Origin: Porphyromonadaceae bacterium UBA2720
Lineage (GTDB): Bacteria > Bacteroidota > Bacteroidia > Bacteroidales > Muribaculaceae
Reading direction: 5' to 3'
Assembly: GCA_002353885.1 (NCBI GenBank)
Contig: DEKO01000071.1
Coordinates: 1-23,201, forward strand
DNA: 23,201 nt
This document shows positions 1-7,848 of the stretch, piece by piece. Both the position numbers and the translations under genes were made by a program. The notes beneath the pieces are model-generated. The model was not told where the DNA came from and searched no databases. It worked only from the letters and a program-made list of their open reading frames with translations. Numbering within the stretch: position 1 is the stretch's first letter; the number at the start of each line of letters is the position of its first letter.

Positions 1-31
1 TTAATTATTAATTCTTAATTAATTCTTTGAT

Positions 32-1324
32 ATGAATTACATGACCGCCGATGAGGCCATGCAACTTGTACACTCGGGTGACTCCATCTACATCCAAGGC
101 AGTACGTCCATACCTCTTGTGCTTGAGGAAGCGCTCGCTCGCCGTGGCCACGAGTTGAAGGGAGTAACCATCTACTCGGCCTTCAATGTGGGCAGGGGAG
201 AAGCCCCGTTCTGCAAGCCTGAATATAAGGACGCCTTCTGGACCAATAGCCTGTTTCTATGTGCCGACCAGCGTAAGTGGGTGGCCCAAGGCTATGGCAC
301 GATGACTCCGGCCTTCCTGGGAGAGATTCCGTTCTTATTCCGTAGTCGTCAGTTGCCTCTCGACATTGCTTTTATCAACTGCTCACCTCCTGACGAGGAT
401 GGCTATTGCAGCTATGGCATGAGCGCCGACCTTGCTGTGTCGGCCGTTGAATGCAGTAAGATTATCATTGCCGAGATCAACAAGAGCATGCCCTATCTGT
501 GTGGCGGAGCACGCATTCATGAGTCGCAAATCACAGCTGCCGTCGAATGCGATGATCCCCCATTGGCTCTAGAGTTTGGTGCCCCAACACCCATCGAGGC
601 TGCTATCGGTGGCTTCATAGCCAACGAAATTCCTGATGGCGCAACGTTACAGATTGGTGTGGGTGGCATACCCAATGCTGTGCTTAACGGCATCAAGAAC
701 CACAAGCACCTGGGACTACACACCGAGGCTATGACTGATGGTGTGGTGCGCTTGATTGAGGAAGGTGTGATCGACAACTCACAGAAGGTCATCAAGCCTG
801 GTGTGAGTGTCGCCAGCTTGGCATTGGGCAGCCAGCACATGTATGACTTCCTGAACTATAACAAGGCAGTCGAGTTCTATGACGTGGCTTGGACCAACGA
901 TCCACAAATCATCCGTCAGAACCCCAAGGTGATAGCCATCAACAGTGCCATCGAGGTCGACATTACCGGTCAGGTGTGTGCCGATAGCATAGGCACCACA
1001 ATCTTCTCGAGCGTGGGTGGGCAGCATGACTTCATGTATGGTGGCGCACTGAGCGAGGGCGGCAAGACCTTTATCGCTCTGCCGTCGCGCACAGGCAAAG
1101 GTAAGGCAAAGATTGTGCCTACGCTGACACCTGGCGCTGGCGTTGTGACCACACGTTTCCAGACGCAGTTTGTCGTCACCGAACATGGAATCGTGTATCT
1201 GCGCAACAAAAGCCTTGCCGAGCGTGCAAAGGCTATGATCTCGATAGCCCATCCCGACGATCGCGAGGCATTAGAGCGTGCTGCTTGTGAGCGTTTCGGC
1301 TATAGTTTTTTAAGACTGAAGTAA
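32..1324 (+). CDS. Acetyl-CoA hydrolase/CoA-transferase family protein
   Basis: A 430-residue protein of the acetyl-CoA hydrolase / 4-hydroxybutyrate CoA-transferase family, which moves CoA between short-chain acyl-CoA and a free acid such as acetate in the cytoplasm. The glycine-rich CoA loop GVGGIPNAVL lies at about residues 207-216. It is followed by LHTEAMTDG, whose E232 matches the catalytic glutamate that forms the glutamyl-CoA thioester in this family. The early segments IQGSTSIP and GRGEAP and the late FVVTEHGIVYLR are also family hallmarks. Length is near the usual 430-440 residues, so the gene looks complete. I chose the ATG at 32; an in-frame ATG at 41 would remove only three residues. 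Only 31 AT-rich bases precede it, so an upstream operon partner cannot be seen. The acid substrate (acetate, propionate, butyrate, 4-hydroxybutyrate or succinate) cannot be told from sequence alone. Confidence 0.9.
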   Translation: MNYMTADEAMQLVHSGDSIYIQGSTSIPLVLEEALARRGHELKGVTIYSAFNVGRGEAPFCKPEYKDAFWTNSLFLCADQRKWVAQGYGTMTPAFLGEIPFLFRSRQLPLDIAFINCSPPDEDGYCSYGMSADLAVSAVECSKIIIAEINKSMPYLCGGARIHESQITAAVECDDPPLALEFGAPTPIEAAIGGFIANEIPDGATLQIGVGGIPNAVLNGIKNHKHLGLHTEAMTDGVVRLIEEGVIDNSQKVIKPGVSVASLALGSQHMYDFLNYNKAVEFYDVAWTNDPQIIRQNPKVIAINSAIEVDITGQVCADSIGTTIFSSVGGQHDFMYGGALSEGGKTFIALPSRTGKGKAKIVPTLTPGAGVVTTRFQTQFVVTEHGIVYLRNKSLAERAKAMISIAHPDDREALERAACERFGYSFLRLK

Positions 1325-1346
1325 CTAACACAAAACGTTGACAAAA

Positions 1347-1386
1347 AATAATCCCCAGCCGCGCATTGGTGTGACTGGGGATTATT
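1347..1386. terminator. Intergenic hairpin, probably a terminator between convergent genes
   Basis: A perfect 12-bp stem: AATAATCCCCAG at 1347-1358 pairs with CTGGGGATTATT at 1375-1386 across a 16-base loop. It sits between the convergent CoA-transferase gene and the Spy-like gene. Read on the minus strand, the stem runs straight into ATTTTTTGT, a good rho-independent T tract. On the plus strand no T run follows. It should therefore terminate the minus-strand operon best and may act weakly in the other direction. Confidence 0.75.
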
Positions 1387-1406
1387 GTGCTGATTGAATA
1401 AGTGAT

Positions 1407-1904
1407 CTAATTGCCAGTGCGTGTGCGCTTATGCATTCCACCTTGTGAGCGTGACTGACGCCGACCTTGAGTCGACTGGTCGGTTTTCGCTCCTTGTTCA
1501 CGCCGAGCCTTCACGCGCTGCTGAATTTCGCGTTCAGTGTCAAGGAAACGGCTCAGCTGGTCGGCATTAAGCACCTGAGCAAGTTCATCAATCGTGGCCA
1601 TTTGTATTTCAATGGCCCGCTTCTGGTTGGCTAGACGCCTTTTGATGCGGTCGGCCTCGTCTTGCGTGTTACCAGTCTTTTTTGTGTCTTGGTTCCCGCT
1701 CCAAAGGCCACGCATATTCTTGTTGTAGCGATGATAGATTTCAATAAATTTGGCTTGCTGCTCTTTAGTGATGTGCAGCGTTCGAATCATGTATTTGGTC
1801 TTGGCCTCAACCATGCGCATACGCACCTCAGCACTGGTGCTTTGATGGGCATGAGCGGTTGTTGAAGCCACCATTAAAATAATCAAAAACAAGAACTTCT
1901 TCAT
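1407..1904 (-). CDS. Secreted Spy/CpxP-like small helical protein of an ECF sigma operon
   Basis: A 165-residue protein with a clear signal peptide: MKK, a hydrophobic core to about residue 16, and an AHA cleavage site at 17-19. It should be exported to the periplasm. The mature part is charged and helical. It has two LTxxQ-like segments, LHITKEQQ at 43-50 and LNADQLSRFL at 112-121, as in the Spy/CpxP/ZraP type of periplasmic chaperone or stress sensor. The last 30 residues are basic, rich in Gln, Arg, Ser and Gly, and probably disordered. It lies 20 bases after the anti-sigma gene and is the last gene before the terminator. Small proteins of this kind commonly follow ECF sigma/anti-sigma pairs in Bacteroidota. 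Membership in the Spy-like group is inferred from these short motifs; the exact job is unknown. Confidence 0.65.
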   Translation of the reverse strand: MKKFLFLIILMVASTTAHAHQSTSAEVRMRMVEAKTKYMIRTLHITKEQQAKFIEIYHRYNKNMRGLWSGNQDTKKTGNTQDEADRIKRRLANQKRAIEIQMATIDELAQVLNADQLSRFLDTEREIQQRVKARREQGAKTDQSTQGRRQSRSQGGMHKRTRTGN

Positions 1905-1924
1905 TTTTCTTTTGCTTCTAGTCG

Positions 1925-2425
1925 TTAGTATTCTGGAATCTCATCGATATAGTAGCCTTCATCCAGCATGTTCAGTTCGCTTTGGGTCATCTGACTGAGG
2001 ACAACGTCAATCTCATCCATGTCGTCATCAGCCACTTCAGTGTCGGTGTTCGGTTGGTGATGAGCCGTGGTCAGTGGCATCACGTGAGCATCATTGTCGA
2101 CATGCTGACGGATCGTCTCAACTGTGACAGCCTTGATGTCTGATGCAGTGTCTGCGACTGGAGTTACATGGTTCTCAGCGATGGTGCCAGGGCTCTGTTG
2201 TATTGTACTGTTTGTCGAGTAACCATTGGTCAGCATCCATGTGAGGCCCACAACGATTGCAACCATAGCGGCAACGGCTACCCAGCGCATCATGGGCGAA
2301 CGCGTGGCACGCTGACCACAATTGCGCTCAATAGCACGCTCTGTGCAGTTGTTAACCAGACGTTCAATGTCGTCACTGCTGACATTGAATGGAGGGTTAT
2401 GTTTATATCTTTCTAGTTCATTCAT
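1925..2425 (-). CDS. Single-pass membrane anti-sigma-like protein
   Basis: A 166-residue protein with a short cytoplasmic N-terminus, one transmembrane helix at about residues 46-66 (MRWVAVAAMVAIVVGLTW) and a Thr/Asp-rich extracytoplasmic part. It has no signal peptide. Its start codon overlaps the stop of the ECF sigma gene in an ATGA, so the two are translationally coupled, which is the usual arrangement for a cognate anti-sigma factor. The HxxxCxxC motif of zinc-binding anti-sigma factors is absent; C27 and C36 are the only cysteines near the N-terminus. An acidic C-terminal tail (EIDVVLSQMTQSELNMLDEG) is probably periplasmic. The anti-sigma role is inferred from topology and position, not from a recognised domain. 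Confidence 0.65.
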   Translation of the reverse strand: MNELERYKHNPPFNVSSDDIERLVNNCTERAIERNCGQRATRSPMMRWVAVAAMVAIVVGLTWMLTNGYSTNSTIQQSPGTIAENHVTPVADTASDIKAVTVETIRQHVDNDAHVMPLTTAHHQPNTDTEVADDDMDEIDVVLSQMTQSELNMLDEGYYIDEIPEY

Positions 2426-2979
2426 ACCGAATGCTCTTTGATGTAGTTTTCTATTTTTTTCACCGCATAATGGTAATTGCTCTTAAGTGTTGCCACTGAT
2501 TTTCCTGTTACCTGAGCGATTTGTTCATAGGGCATCTCGTCATAGTAACGCAAGTTAAATGCGATGCGCTGCTGAGTGGGCAGTTGCAACAAAGCCTGCT
2601 GAAACAGCACTGTGGCATGGTCGCATGACAGATCGGACTGCGCTTCGAGACGTTCTGCAAGTTCGGGCGCAAGCGAGTCGATACTCTGAAATAGGCTTGT
2701 CTTCTTGCGCAAGTGCATCAGTGCCTCGTTTGTGGCTATGCGATAAACCCACGTTGAGAGTTGACTGTTTCCCTTGAACTTGCCGATGTTCTCCAATATC
2801 TTGATGGCGGTCTCTTGCATCACATCCTGAGCATCATCGTGGTCAATAACCATACGACGAATGTGCCAGTATAACACTTGGCCATACTGTCGCATCAACT
2901 GCCTGAACCCTTGATCGCGGAGGAGTGGATCCCTCAACTGGTCCAGCAGTTGTTGCTCTGTGATGTCTGAGCTCGTCAT
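2422..2979 (-). CDS. ECF-type RNA polymerase sigma factor
   Basis: A 185-residue sigma-70 family protein of the extracytoplasmic-function type, with only regions 2 and 4, which redirects RNA polymerase to stress promoters. Region 2 spans about residues 22-92. It includes DHDDAQDVMQETAIKIL at 47-62 (core binding) and FKGNSQLSTWVYRIATNEA at 68-86 (-10 recognition). Region 4 spans about 126-180; LPTQQRIAFNLRYYDEMPYE leads into a helix-turn-helix at about 150-175 (IAQVTGKSVATLKSNYHYAVKKI). Length is normal for the class. The stop overlaps the start of the anti-sigma-like gene by 4 bases. The 53-base gap to the upstream permease gene has no obvious TAnnTTTG box, so the gene may be read from the permease promoter, from its own ECF promoter, or both. 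Confidence 0.92.
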   Translation of the reverse strand: MTSSDITEQQLLDQLRDPLLRDQGFRQLMRQYGQVLYWHIRRMVIDHDDAQDVMQETAIKILENIGKFKGNSQLSTWVYRIATNEALMHLRKKTSLFQSIDSLAPELAERLEAQSDLSCDHATVLFQQALLQLPTQQRIAFNLRYYDEMPYEQIAQVTGKSVATLKSNYHYAVKKIENYIKEHSV

Positions 2980-3032
2980 GTTTTTTATTTAGATGCACGA
3001 TGGACTAGAAAGTTGAATGGCTAGACAAAAAA

Positions 3033-4286
3033 TTACTCAAATCTCATCGTGGCTGTCGGGCGGATGGTGCTGATGATGTAGCTGGGCCCCAGTAGTGTGA
3101 GATAGGACACAACCACAATGCCCACGTTGAGTAGCAACCATGCTACGGGTGACAATGCTATGGGAACATAAGGCATATAGTAGGCACTGGGATCTAGTCG
3201 TACAATATGGAACCAATGTTGTGAAAGAGCCAAAGACAAGCCGATAGCATTACCCCACAGCAGCGCACGCAGGATTAGTTTCCCAGTCAAAAAGATGAAG
3301 ATGTTGCGGATGCCCCTGTTGCTGGCCCCCATCGCCTTGAGCATGCCTATCATCTTGATGCGCTCAAGCACAATCATCAACATGGCAGCAATCAATGTGA
3401 ACCCCGACACAATGGCCATGAGCACCAAGATGATCACCACATTCATGTCGAGCATTTTTAGCCAGGCAAAGAAAGAATGGTTGTTGTGATGAGTATTGGT
3501 CACAGCGTGGAGCGTATTGTTGTTAGTCTCCAGCGTGTTATGTGCCAATAGGGAATAGAGGTGATAGGCATCATCCTCAACATGGTTCACCTCCTTCATG
3601 TTGACACCCACATAGTGGCCAACGTCAGCAGTCCAATCATTAATCTGCTGCAGTTGTCGGATGTTGCCCAAGATGATGGTCTTGTCAAAGTTTTCAAAGT
3701 CGTTGTTAACAATGCCCACAACATGCACATTGCGAACTTTGACCTTTTGCAATATAAAATAGGTATAAACCCTGTCACCAACTTTGAGTCTGAGTTTGTC
3801 AGCTAACTCACGTGAAATGAGCACCTCGTTCACATCGCTGGTGTCGGCAATGACAGGCACTCGTCCTGACACCAGATTACCTTCCAGATAATGCCAGTCA
3901 TAACCATCATCCACACCTCGGTAGACAATGCCCTCAAAGTCGGTGTCGGTCTTGAGTATAGCAGGCTGGTCAGCAATCAGGCTCATGCTGGACACTTGCT
4001 CAAAAAAGGCCGTGTTGCTTGTGATTGTCTTGTAGATGGGTTGGGCATTGATTGTCGAATAGTTGTCGTCGAGTCCGATAGCTGCATTGGACACCTTCAA
4101 GTGTGCATCAAGGCTATAGATTTTGCTTGATATCTCATGCTTGAAGCCCATGACGATGGCCACAGAGAGAATCATGACAATAATTGCCAGAACAATTCCC
4201 GCCAAAGCCACATTCAAGCTGGGGGTTGCTCGATTGTCGGCTGAGTCTAGCTTTAACCGCTGTGCTATGAAAAGAGAGTAATTCAT
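3033..4286 (-). CDS. FtsX-like ABC transporter permease (LolC/LolE-like)
   Basis: A 417-residue inner-membrane permease with the FtsX/MacB layout. One transmembrane helix lies at about residues 25-47. A large periplasmic domain follows (about 50-280), with family-type segments such as VLISRELADKLRLKVGDRV. Three C-terminal helices lie at about 282-307, 329-352 and 383-402. The cytoplasmic loop ERIKMIGMLKAMGAS (308-322) is the classic coupling segment that contacts the ATPase. This type resembles LolC/LolE, which release lipoproteins from the inner membrane, but could be another mechanotransmission permease. No ATPase partner lies in the window. It is probably the first gene of the operon with the sigma factor downstream. 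Start ATG at 4286; a -7 box lies just upstream. Confidence 0.85.
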   Translation of the reverse strand: MNYSLFIAQRLKLDSADNRATPSLNVALAGIVLAIIVMILSVAIVMGFKHEISSKIYSLDAHLKVSNAAIGLDDNYSTINAQPIYKTITSNTAFFEQVSSMSLIADQPAILKTDTDFEGIVYRGVDDGYDWHYLEGNLVSGRVPVIADTSDVNEVLISRELADKLRLKVGDRVYTYFILQKVKVRNVHVVGIVNNDFENFDKTIILGNIRQLQQINDWTADVGHYVGVNMKEVNHVEDDAYHLYSLLAHNTLETNNNTLHAVTNTHHNNHSFFAWLKMLDMNVVIILVLMAIVSGFTLIAAMLMIVLERIKMIGMLKAMGASNRGIRNIFIFLTGKLILRALLWGNAIGLSLALSQHWFHIVRLDPSAYYMPYVPIALSPVAWLLLNVGIVVVSYLTLLGPSYIISTIRPTATMRFE

Positions 4287-4293
4287 AAACGAT

Positions 4294-4305
4294 GTGCAAA
4301 ATTAC
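4294..4305 (-). promoter_or_regulatory. Probable -7 promoter element for the FtsX-like/sigma operon
   Basis: On the minus strand this reads GTAATTTTGCAC, containing TAATTTTG (4304-4297), a match to the Bacteroidota -7 box TAnnTTTG, only about 11 bases from the permease ATG. A TTG at 4330-4328 lies 23 bases upstream, slightly more than the usual 19-21. Transcription would start very close to the ATG, so the leader is short or the gene is leaderless. Confidence 0.45.
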
Positions 4306-4355
4306 AAAATTTCGATTAAATTGGCCTCAATCTCACGTGAATTAAAAAGAAATTA

Positions 4356-4367
4356 GTAATTTTGCAC
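4356..4367 (+). promoter_or_regulatory. Probable -7 promoter element for the Yip1-like/smpB operon
   Basis: GTAATTTTGCAC contains TAATTTTG at 4357-4364, matching the TAnnTTTG -7 box. No TTG is seen at the usual distance upstream, so the -33 element is weak or absent. The same 12 bases occur inverted at 4294-4305 for the divergent gene. Confidence 0.5.
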
Positions 4368-4407
4368 GCTCAAAACGGAATTCAACTGCCACTATGAGCC
4401 ATTTGTG

Positions 4408-4956
4408 ATGGACATTTTCAAGAACATAATGCTACTCATCGTCTCGCCAAGGGTAGGGTGGGAGGATATCAATGCTGGGGGGATTGCCACCAGTCGCATC
4501 ATGCGTGTAGCTTTTTTCCCTCTGTTGGCATTACTGGCGATTTCGGCATTTATGCCCATGCTTCATGACCACACCCTCACCTTGTCCAAGTCGCTGATGA
4601 CAGCCATCATCCAGTTTTCCAGCTTTTTTTTCAGCTACTATATCGTGTGCTATCTTTTGGCCGGCTTTTATCCTGAACTGGTTAAGACCAACGGTTCAAC
4701 AGCGCGATTGCACGAGCTGGTACTCTATAGCCTAATTTATCTGGTCTTGCTGGCCATCATTACCAATGTACTACCCATCGATTTCACGCCCATCTTTTTC
4801 ATCATGACCTACCTCGTGTGGATTATCTATAGGGGAGTGCGATATATGGGATTGGAGAAACCGCGCCAGACAGGATTTCTCATTGCCACATCGGCCCTGT
4901 TGCTGCTCACGCCGTTTGTCATCCAGCAGCTGTTGAGCATGCTCATTGTCAAATGA
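4408..4956 (+). CDS. Yip1-domain integral membrane protein
   Basis: A 182-residue polytopic membrane protein with about five hydrophobic stretches: near residues 33-50, 62-85, 103-121, 127-142 and 157-178. The N-terminus MDIFKNIMLLIVSPRVGWED fits the start typical of Yip1-family proteins in Bacteroidota (xIFKxIxxLIxxPxxxWxxI). The biochemical role of this bacterial family is not established. I chose the ATG at 4408 because it gives that N-terminus; a GTG at 4405 would add one residue. The gene ends 15 bases before smpB on the same strand and shares its promoter region, so the two are probably co-transcribed. The family call rests on the N-terminal pattern and membrane layout and is fairly but not fully secure. 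Confidence 0.7.
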   Translation: MDIFKNIMLLIVSPRVGWEDINAGGIATSRIMRVAFFPLLALLAISAFMPMLHDHTLTLSKSLMTAIIQFSSFFFSYYIVCYLLAGFYPELVKTNGSTARLHELVLYSLIYLVLLAIITNVLPIDFTPIFFIMTYLVWIIYRGVRYMGLEKPRQTGFLIATSALLLLTPFVIQQLLSMLIVK

Positions 4957-4971
4957 TCAAATCTGAATACT

Positions 4972-5442
4972 ATGGCTCAAAACAATAAACAACATAGCAA
5001 CAATATCAACATCAAGAACCGTAAGGCAACCTTTGACTATGAGATTCTTGAGACTTTCACTGCGGGCATTGTGCTCACTGGCACCGAAATCAAGTCGCTG
5101 CGCCAAGGCAAGGCGGGACTGACCGATACCTACTGCATGGTTGAGAATCATGAACTGTGGGTTAAGAACATGTATATCGCCGAATACTCCTATGGGTCAT
5201 ATAACAATCACACGACCCATCGCGACCGCAAACTGCTGCTCACTCGCAAAGAAATCAACAAAATTGCAAAAGCTGCCGAACAGCCCGGATACTCGGTAGT
5301 GCCCCTACGCATCTTCATCAACGAACGCGGACTGGCCAAGATGGTTATTGCCATCGCTCGAGGCAAGAAGCTCTACGACAAGCGACAGACCATCAAGGAG
5401 CGTGAAGACAAACGCAACCTCGACCGTCTGTTCAAACGCTAG
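4972..5442 (+). CDS. smpB: SsrA-binding protein SmpB
   Basis: A 156-residue protein with all the SmpB hallmarks: NRKATFDYEI near the N-terminus, GTEIKSLRQGKAGLTDTYC at about residues 37-56, the body segment YSYGSYNNH, and ARGKKLYDKRQ followed by a basic C-terminal tail ending in LFKR. SmpB binds the tRNA-like part of tmRNA and carries it into stalled ribosomes for trans-translation; the basic tail enters the mRNA channel. Length is standard. It follows the Yip1-like gene by 15 bases. Its stop lies 16 bases from the stop of the convergent symporter gene, and no terminator hairpin is evident between them. No tmRNA gene is in the window. Confidence 0.97.
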   Translation: MAQNNKQHSNNINIKNRKATFDYEILETFTAGIVLTGTEIKSLRQGKAGLTDTYCMVENHELWVKNMYIAEYSYGSYNNHTTHRDRKLLLTRKEINKIAKAAEQPGYSVVPLRIFINERGLAKMVIAIARGKKLYDKRQTIKEREDKRNLDRLFKR

Positions 5443-5458
5443 AATCTTATCAATATTT

Positions 5459-6634
5459 TCACTCAACCTTAGCGTCAGACGGGTGCAGCGAATCGACAAT
5501 GAGAGCTATAGCGCCATCACCTGTCACGTTGCATGCTGTACCGAAGCTGTCCATCGTGATATAGAGTGCAATCATCATGGCCTGCTGCTCGGCATTGAAG
5601 CCCAGGATGCTCTGCAACACACCGATGGCAGCCATGATGGCTCCACCAGGCACACCAGGTGCCGCCACCATCATCACGCCCAACATCAGCACAAAGCCCA
5701 GAAACGTGCCAAACTCGACAGGCATGCCCTGCATCAACATCAAGGCCACAGCACAGGCAGTGATTTTCATGGCACTGCCCGACAAGTGGATAGTAGCACA
5801 TAGCGGAACGACGAACCCCGCCACACCCTCACGCACACCGTTGAGCTGTGTTTGCTTCAACGTCACAGGAATCGTGGCCGCGCTGCTCGATGTGCCCAGT
5901 GCAGTAAAATAGGCAGGCAACATCGTCTTCAGCGCCTTGAATGGGTTGCGATGGGCAATGACACCGGCGATGCAATATTGCACCACCAGTAAGATGATGT
6001 GCATAGCAAAAATTACACCAATGATTGAGATAAACACCTTGACGATGTGCCAAGCCTGACCAGTATGTGCCATGCTCATGAAGATGCCCATGATGTAGAG
6101 CGGCAGCAGCGGAATCAAAGCCACCTCGATGGTCTTGGCAACAATCTCACGAAACTCAACAAAGACACGCTTGATGGTTGCCGAGCCGAAGTGTGCCACC
6201 CCCAGTCCTAACGCAAACGACAGTACCAACGCACTCATCACATCCATCAATGGCGGGATGGCAATCGTGAAGAACGGTTCCACTTTAGCATCATCGGCAG
6301 CAATCTGTGCTGCCGCCGCCGGATCAATCAAACTTGGAAATACATTGATGCTTGTTGCATAGGAGAACAACCCCGAAAAGACAGTGTCACCATAGGCTAT
6401 CAGACCGGTTATGAGCAACAGTTTGCCAGCGCTCTTACCTATGTCGGCAATGGCAGGAGTTACCAGTCCGACAATAATGAGCGGGATGAGAAACGACAAA
6501 AAGTTGCTAAACACGCTGTTGAAGGTCACAAACAGGCGTACAGCCCATGCCGGCAGCACATTGCCCAGCAAGACGCCAAAAACTATGGCAATAACCACAC
6601 GCCCCAACAAGGGAATTCTCTTCAAGACTTTCAT
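5459..6634 (-). CDS. Dicarboxylate/amino acid:cation symporter (DAACS/GltPh fold)
   Basis: A 391-residue integral membrane transporter of the GltPh/DctA/SstT fold, which couples uptake of an acidic or neutral substrate to Na+ or H+. The signatures are the HP1 serine-rich loop LGTSSSAATIP, the HP2 loop AAPGVPGGA, and the TM8 segment ending NVTGDGA at about residues 369-375. Relative to GltPh, D394, N401 and D405 are kept (D362, N369, D373). The arginine that binds the substrate side-chain carboxylate (R397) is a glycine here (G365). That suggests a substrate other than glutamate or aspartate, perhaps a neutral amino acid. The protein is somewhat shorter than typical members (about 410-430). 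It has its own -7 box 18-25 bases upstream and lies downstream of two genes on the same strand. Confidence 0.88.
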   Translation of the reverse strand: MKVLKRIPLLGRVVIAIVFGVLLGNVLPAWAVRLFVTFNSVFSNFLSFLIPLIIVGLVTPAIADIGKSAGKLLLITGLIAYGDTVFSGLFSYATSINVFPSLIDPAAAAQIAADDAKVEPFFTIAIPPLMDVMSALVLSFALGLGVAHFGSATIKRVFVEFREIVAKTIEVALIPLLPLYIMGIFMSMAHTGQAWHIVKVFISIIGVIFAMHIILLVVQYCIAGVIAHRNPFKALKTMLPAYFTALGTSSSAATIPVTLKQTQLNGVREGVAGFVVPLCATIHLSGSAMKITACAVALMLMQGMPVEFGTFLGFVLMLGVMMVAAPGVPGGAIMAAIGVLQSILGFNAEQQAMMIALYITMDSFGTACNVTGDGAIALIVDSLHPSDAKVE

Positions 6635-6658
6635 GATTTGTTTTTCTTATACAAGCCG

Positions 6659-6666
6659 CAAAGGTA
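6659..6666 (-). promoter_or_regulatory. -7 promoter box for the symporter gene
   Basis: The minus strand reads TACCTTTG, an exact TAnnTTTG match, about 25 bases upstream of the symporter ATG. No clear TTG lies 19-21 bases further upstream, so the call rests on the -7 box alone. Confidence 0.5.
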
Positions 6667-6712
6667 CAAAAAATGTGCTATTCACATGAAACATAGTCTC
6701 ACATTTCAGGAT

Positions 6713-7834
6713 TTATGGCTGCAAGACCTTGGACAAGCGCAACTGACTATTGTAGACTGGAAAACTGAGCGTCATCAACACGCCATTCTCGAAGGCGGCA
6801 TAAGCATCATGCGTGATGGGTGCAAACATCGCATCAATCCACACGAGGTCGTAGTGACCGTCAAAAATGGTGCGAGAGATGTGCCCTTTCAGTAGTCCAA
6901 ACTGCCACTGAGGCGCATTGACCTGCGATCCATCGACATAGATGATGTCATATCCGCCATGACTAGCCACCAGGGCAACAGTGTATCGTCCCCCTAGACG
7001 CAACCACTTGTCTTCCATGTCACGATCTTGATACTGCCAATAGCCCTCTAACGGATCGCTACTTATTGCGAAATGTTGGTCGAGTGACTCACGAGTCCAT
7101 GTTGTGGCCACACGTCGCGTCGGGTCGCTCTGTGTCGAGAGCACAGTGCGTTCGACAGCAATCTTGCTTCCCGCCCCTAGAAAGAGGCCTGTCTTGACCA
7201 ACGACACGTCGTCATCGGAGAGCTCGACAGTGGCCACAGCTTTCAGTTTCTTTTTACCCACAGAGATGACAGCCTGACCCTTGTCGACACTGACCATGAG
7301 CGTGTTGAGACCGTCATAAAGATCTACGCCATCGTCAAGTGGTATCGAGCAGATGCGATTTGCCGAGTCACCTTGATGCCGCCATACCTCGACAGTCATC
7401 TGCCGTTTGTCGGTGAGATCGTCATAGAAGTTGCTATTGAAACTGCTGATTTCGACATGCATGTAGTGACTAGGATTGGCATATGCAAAAATAACGCCCC
7501 ATGAGGTGCGTTCAACGCGTTTCTTATTCCCCAGACTATCTGTGACAACATAGCTGCGGCCAGGCTGATTGTGCAATGCGGCTGCCCGTACAAGATATTG
7601 ATATCCCGTCGCAGGCACTAGCGTTGTGTCGGCGATAGCTATGGAATGAGAACTGCCATTGTCGACAGTGAGTCGATTATCGACCATCTCACAAGCCAGA
7701 TTTCCGTGCTGTGCCCATGACACGGCTGACACCAGCGAACCAAATTGATTGTATACTGTGGCATAATGCGACCGAGCCGACATCTCCAGCACACATGCAA
7801 TGAGGACAAACAGGATGCATGCAAGACGCTTCAT
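6713..7834 (-). CDS. Secreted protein of unknown function, possible two-domain beta protein
   Basis: A 373-residue protein that I do not recognise. The start is the ATG at 7834, giving the signal peptide MKRLACILFVLIACVLEMSA with a likely cut near residues 20-22. The open frame continues upstream to 8065, but that part overlaps the exporter gene and is not plausible coding sequence. The mature protein has alternating hydrophobic patterns typical of beta-sheet. The stretch from about residue 25 to 225 resembles a LamG/concanavalin-like sandwich in style (GLNTLMVSVDKGQAVISVGKKK). A separate C-terminal part starts at about 255 with LEGYWQYQDRDMEDKWLRLGG and runs to the end. Both domain ideas are impressions from pattern only. 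It lies 14 bases after the LysE-type exporter gene and is probably in its operon. The product should be periplasmic or cell-surface. Confidence 0.7.
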   Translation of the reverse strand: MKRLACILFVLIACVLEMSARSHYATVYNQFGSLVSAVSWAQHGNLACEMVDNRLTVDNGSSHSIAIADTTLVPATGYQYLVRAAALHNQPGRSYVVTDSLGNKKRVERTSWGVIFAYANPSHYMHVEISSFNSNFYDDLTDKRQMTVEVWRHQGDSANRICSIPLDDGVDLYDGLNTLMVSVDKGQAVISVGKKKLKAVATVELSDDDVSLVKTGLFLGAGSKIAVERTVLSTQSDPTRRVATTWTRESLDQHFAISSDPLEGYWQYQDRDMEDKWLRLGGRYTVALVASHGGYDIIYVDGSQVNAPQWQFGLLKGHISRTIFDGHYDLVWIDAMFAPITHDAYAAFENGVLMTLSFPVYNSQLRLSKVLQP

Positions 7835-7848
7835 AACTGATCGAGTGA

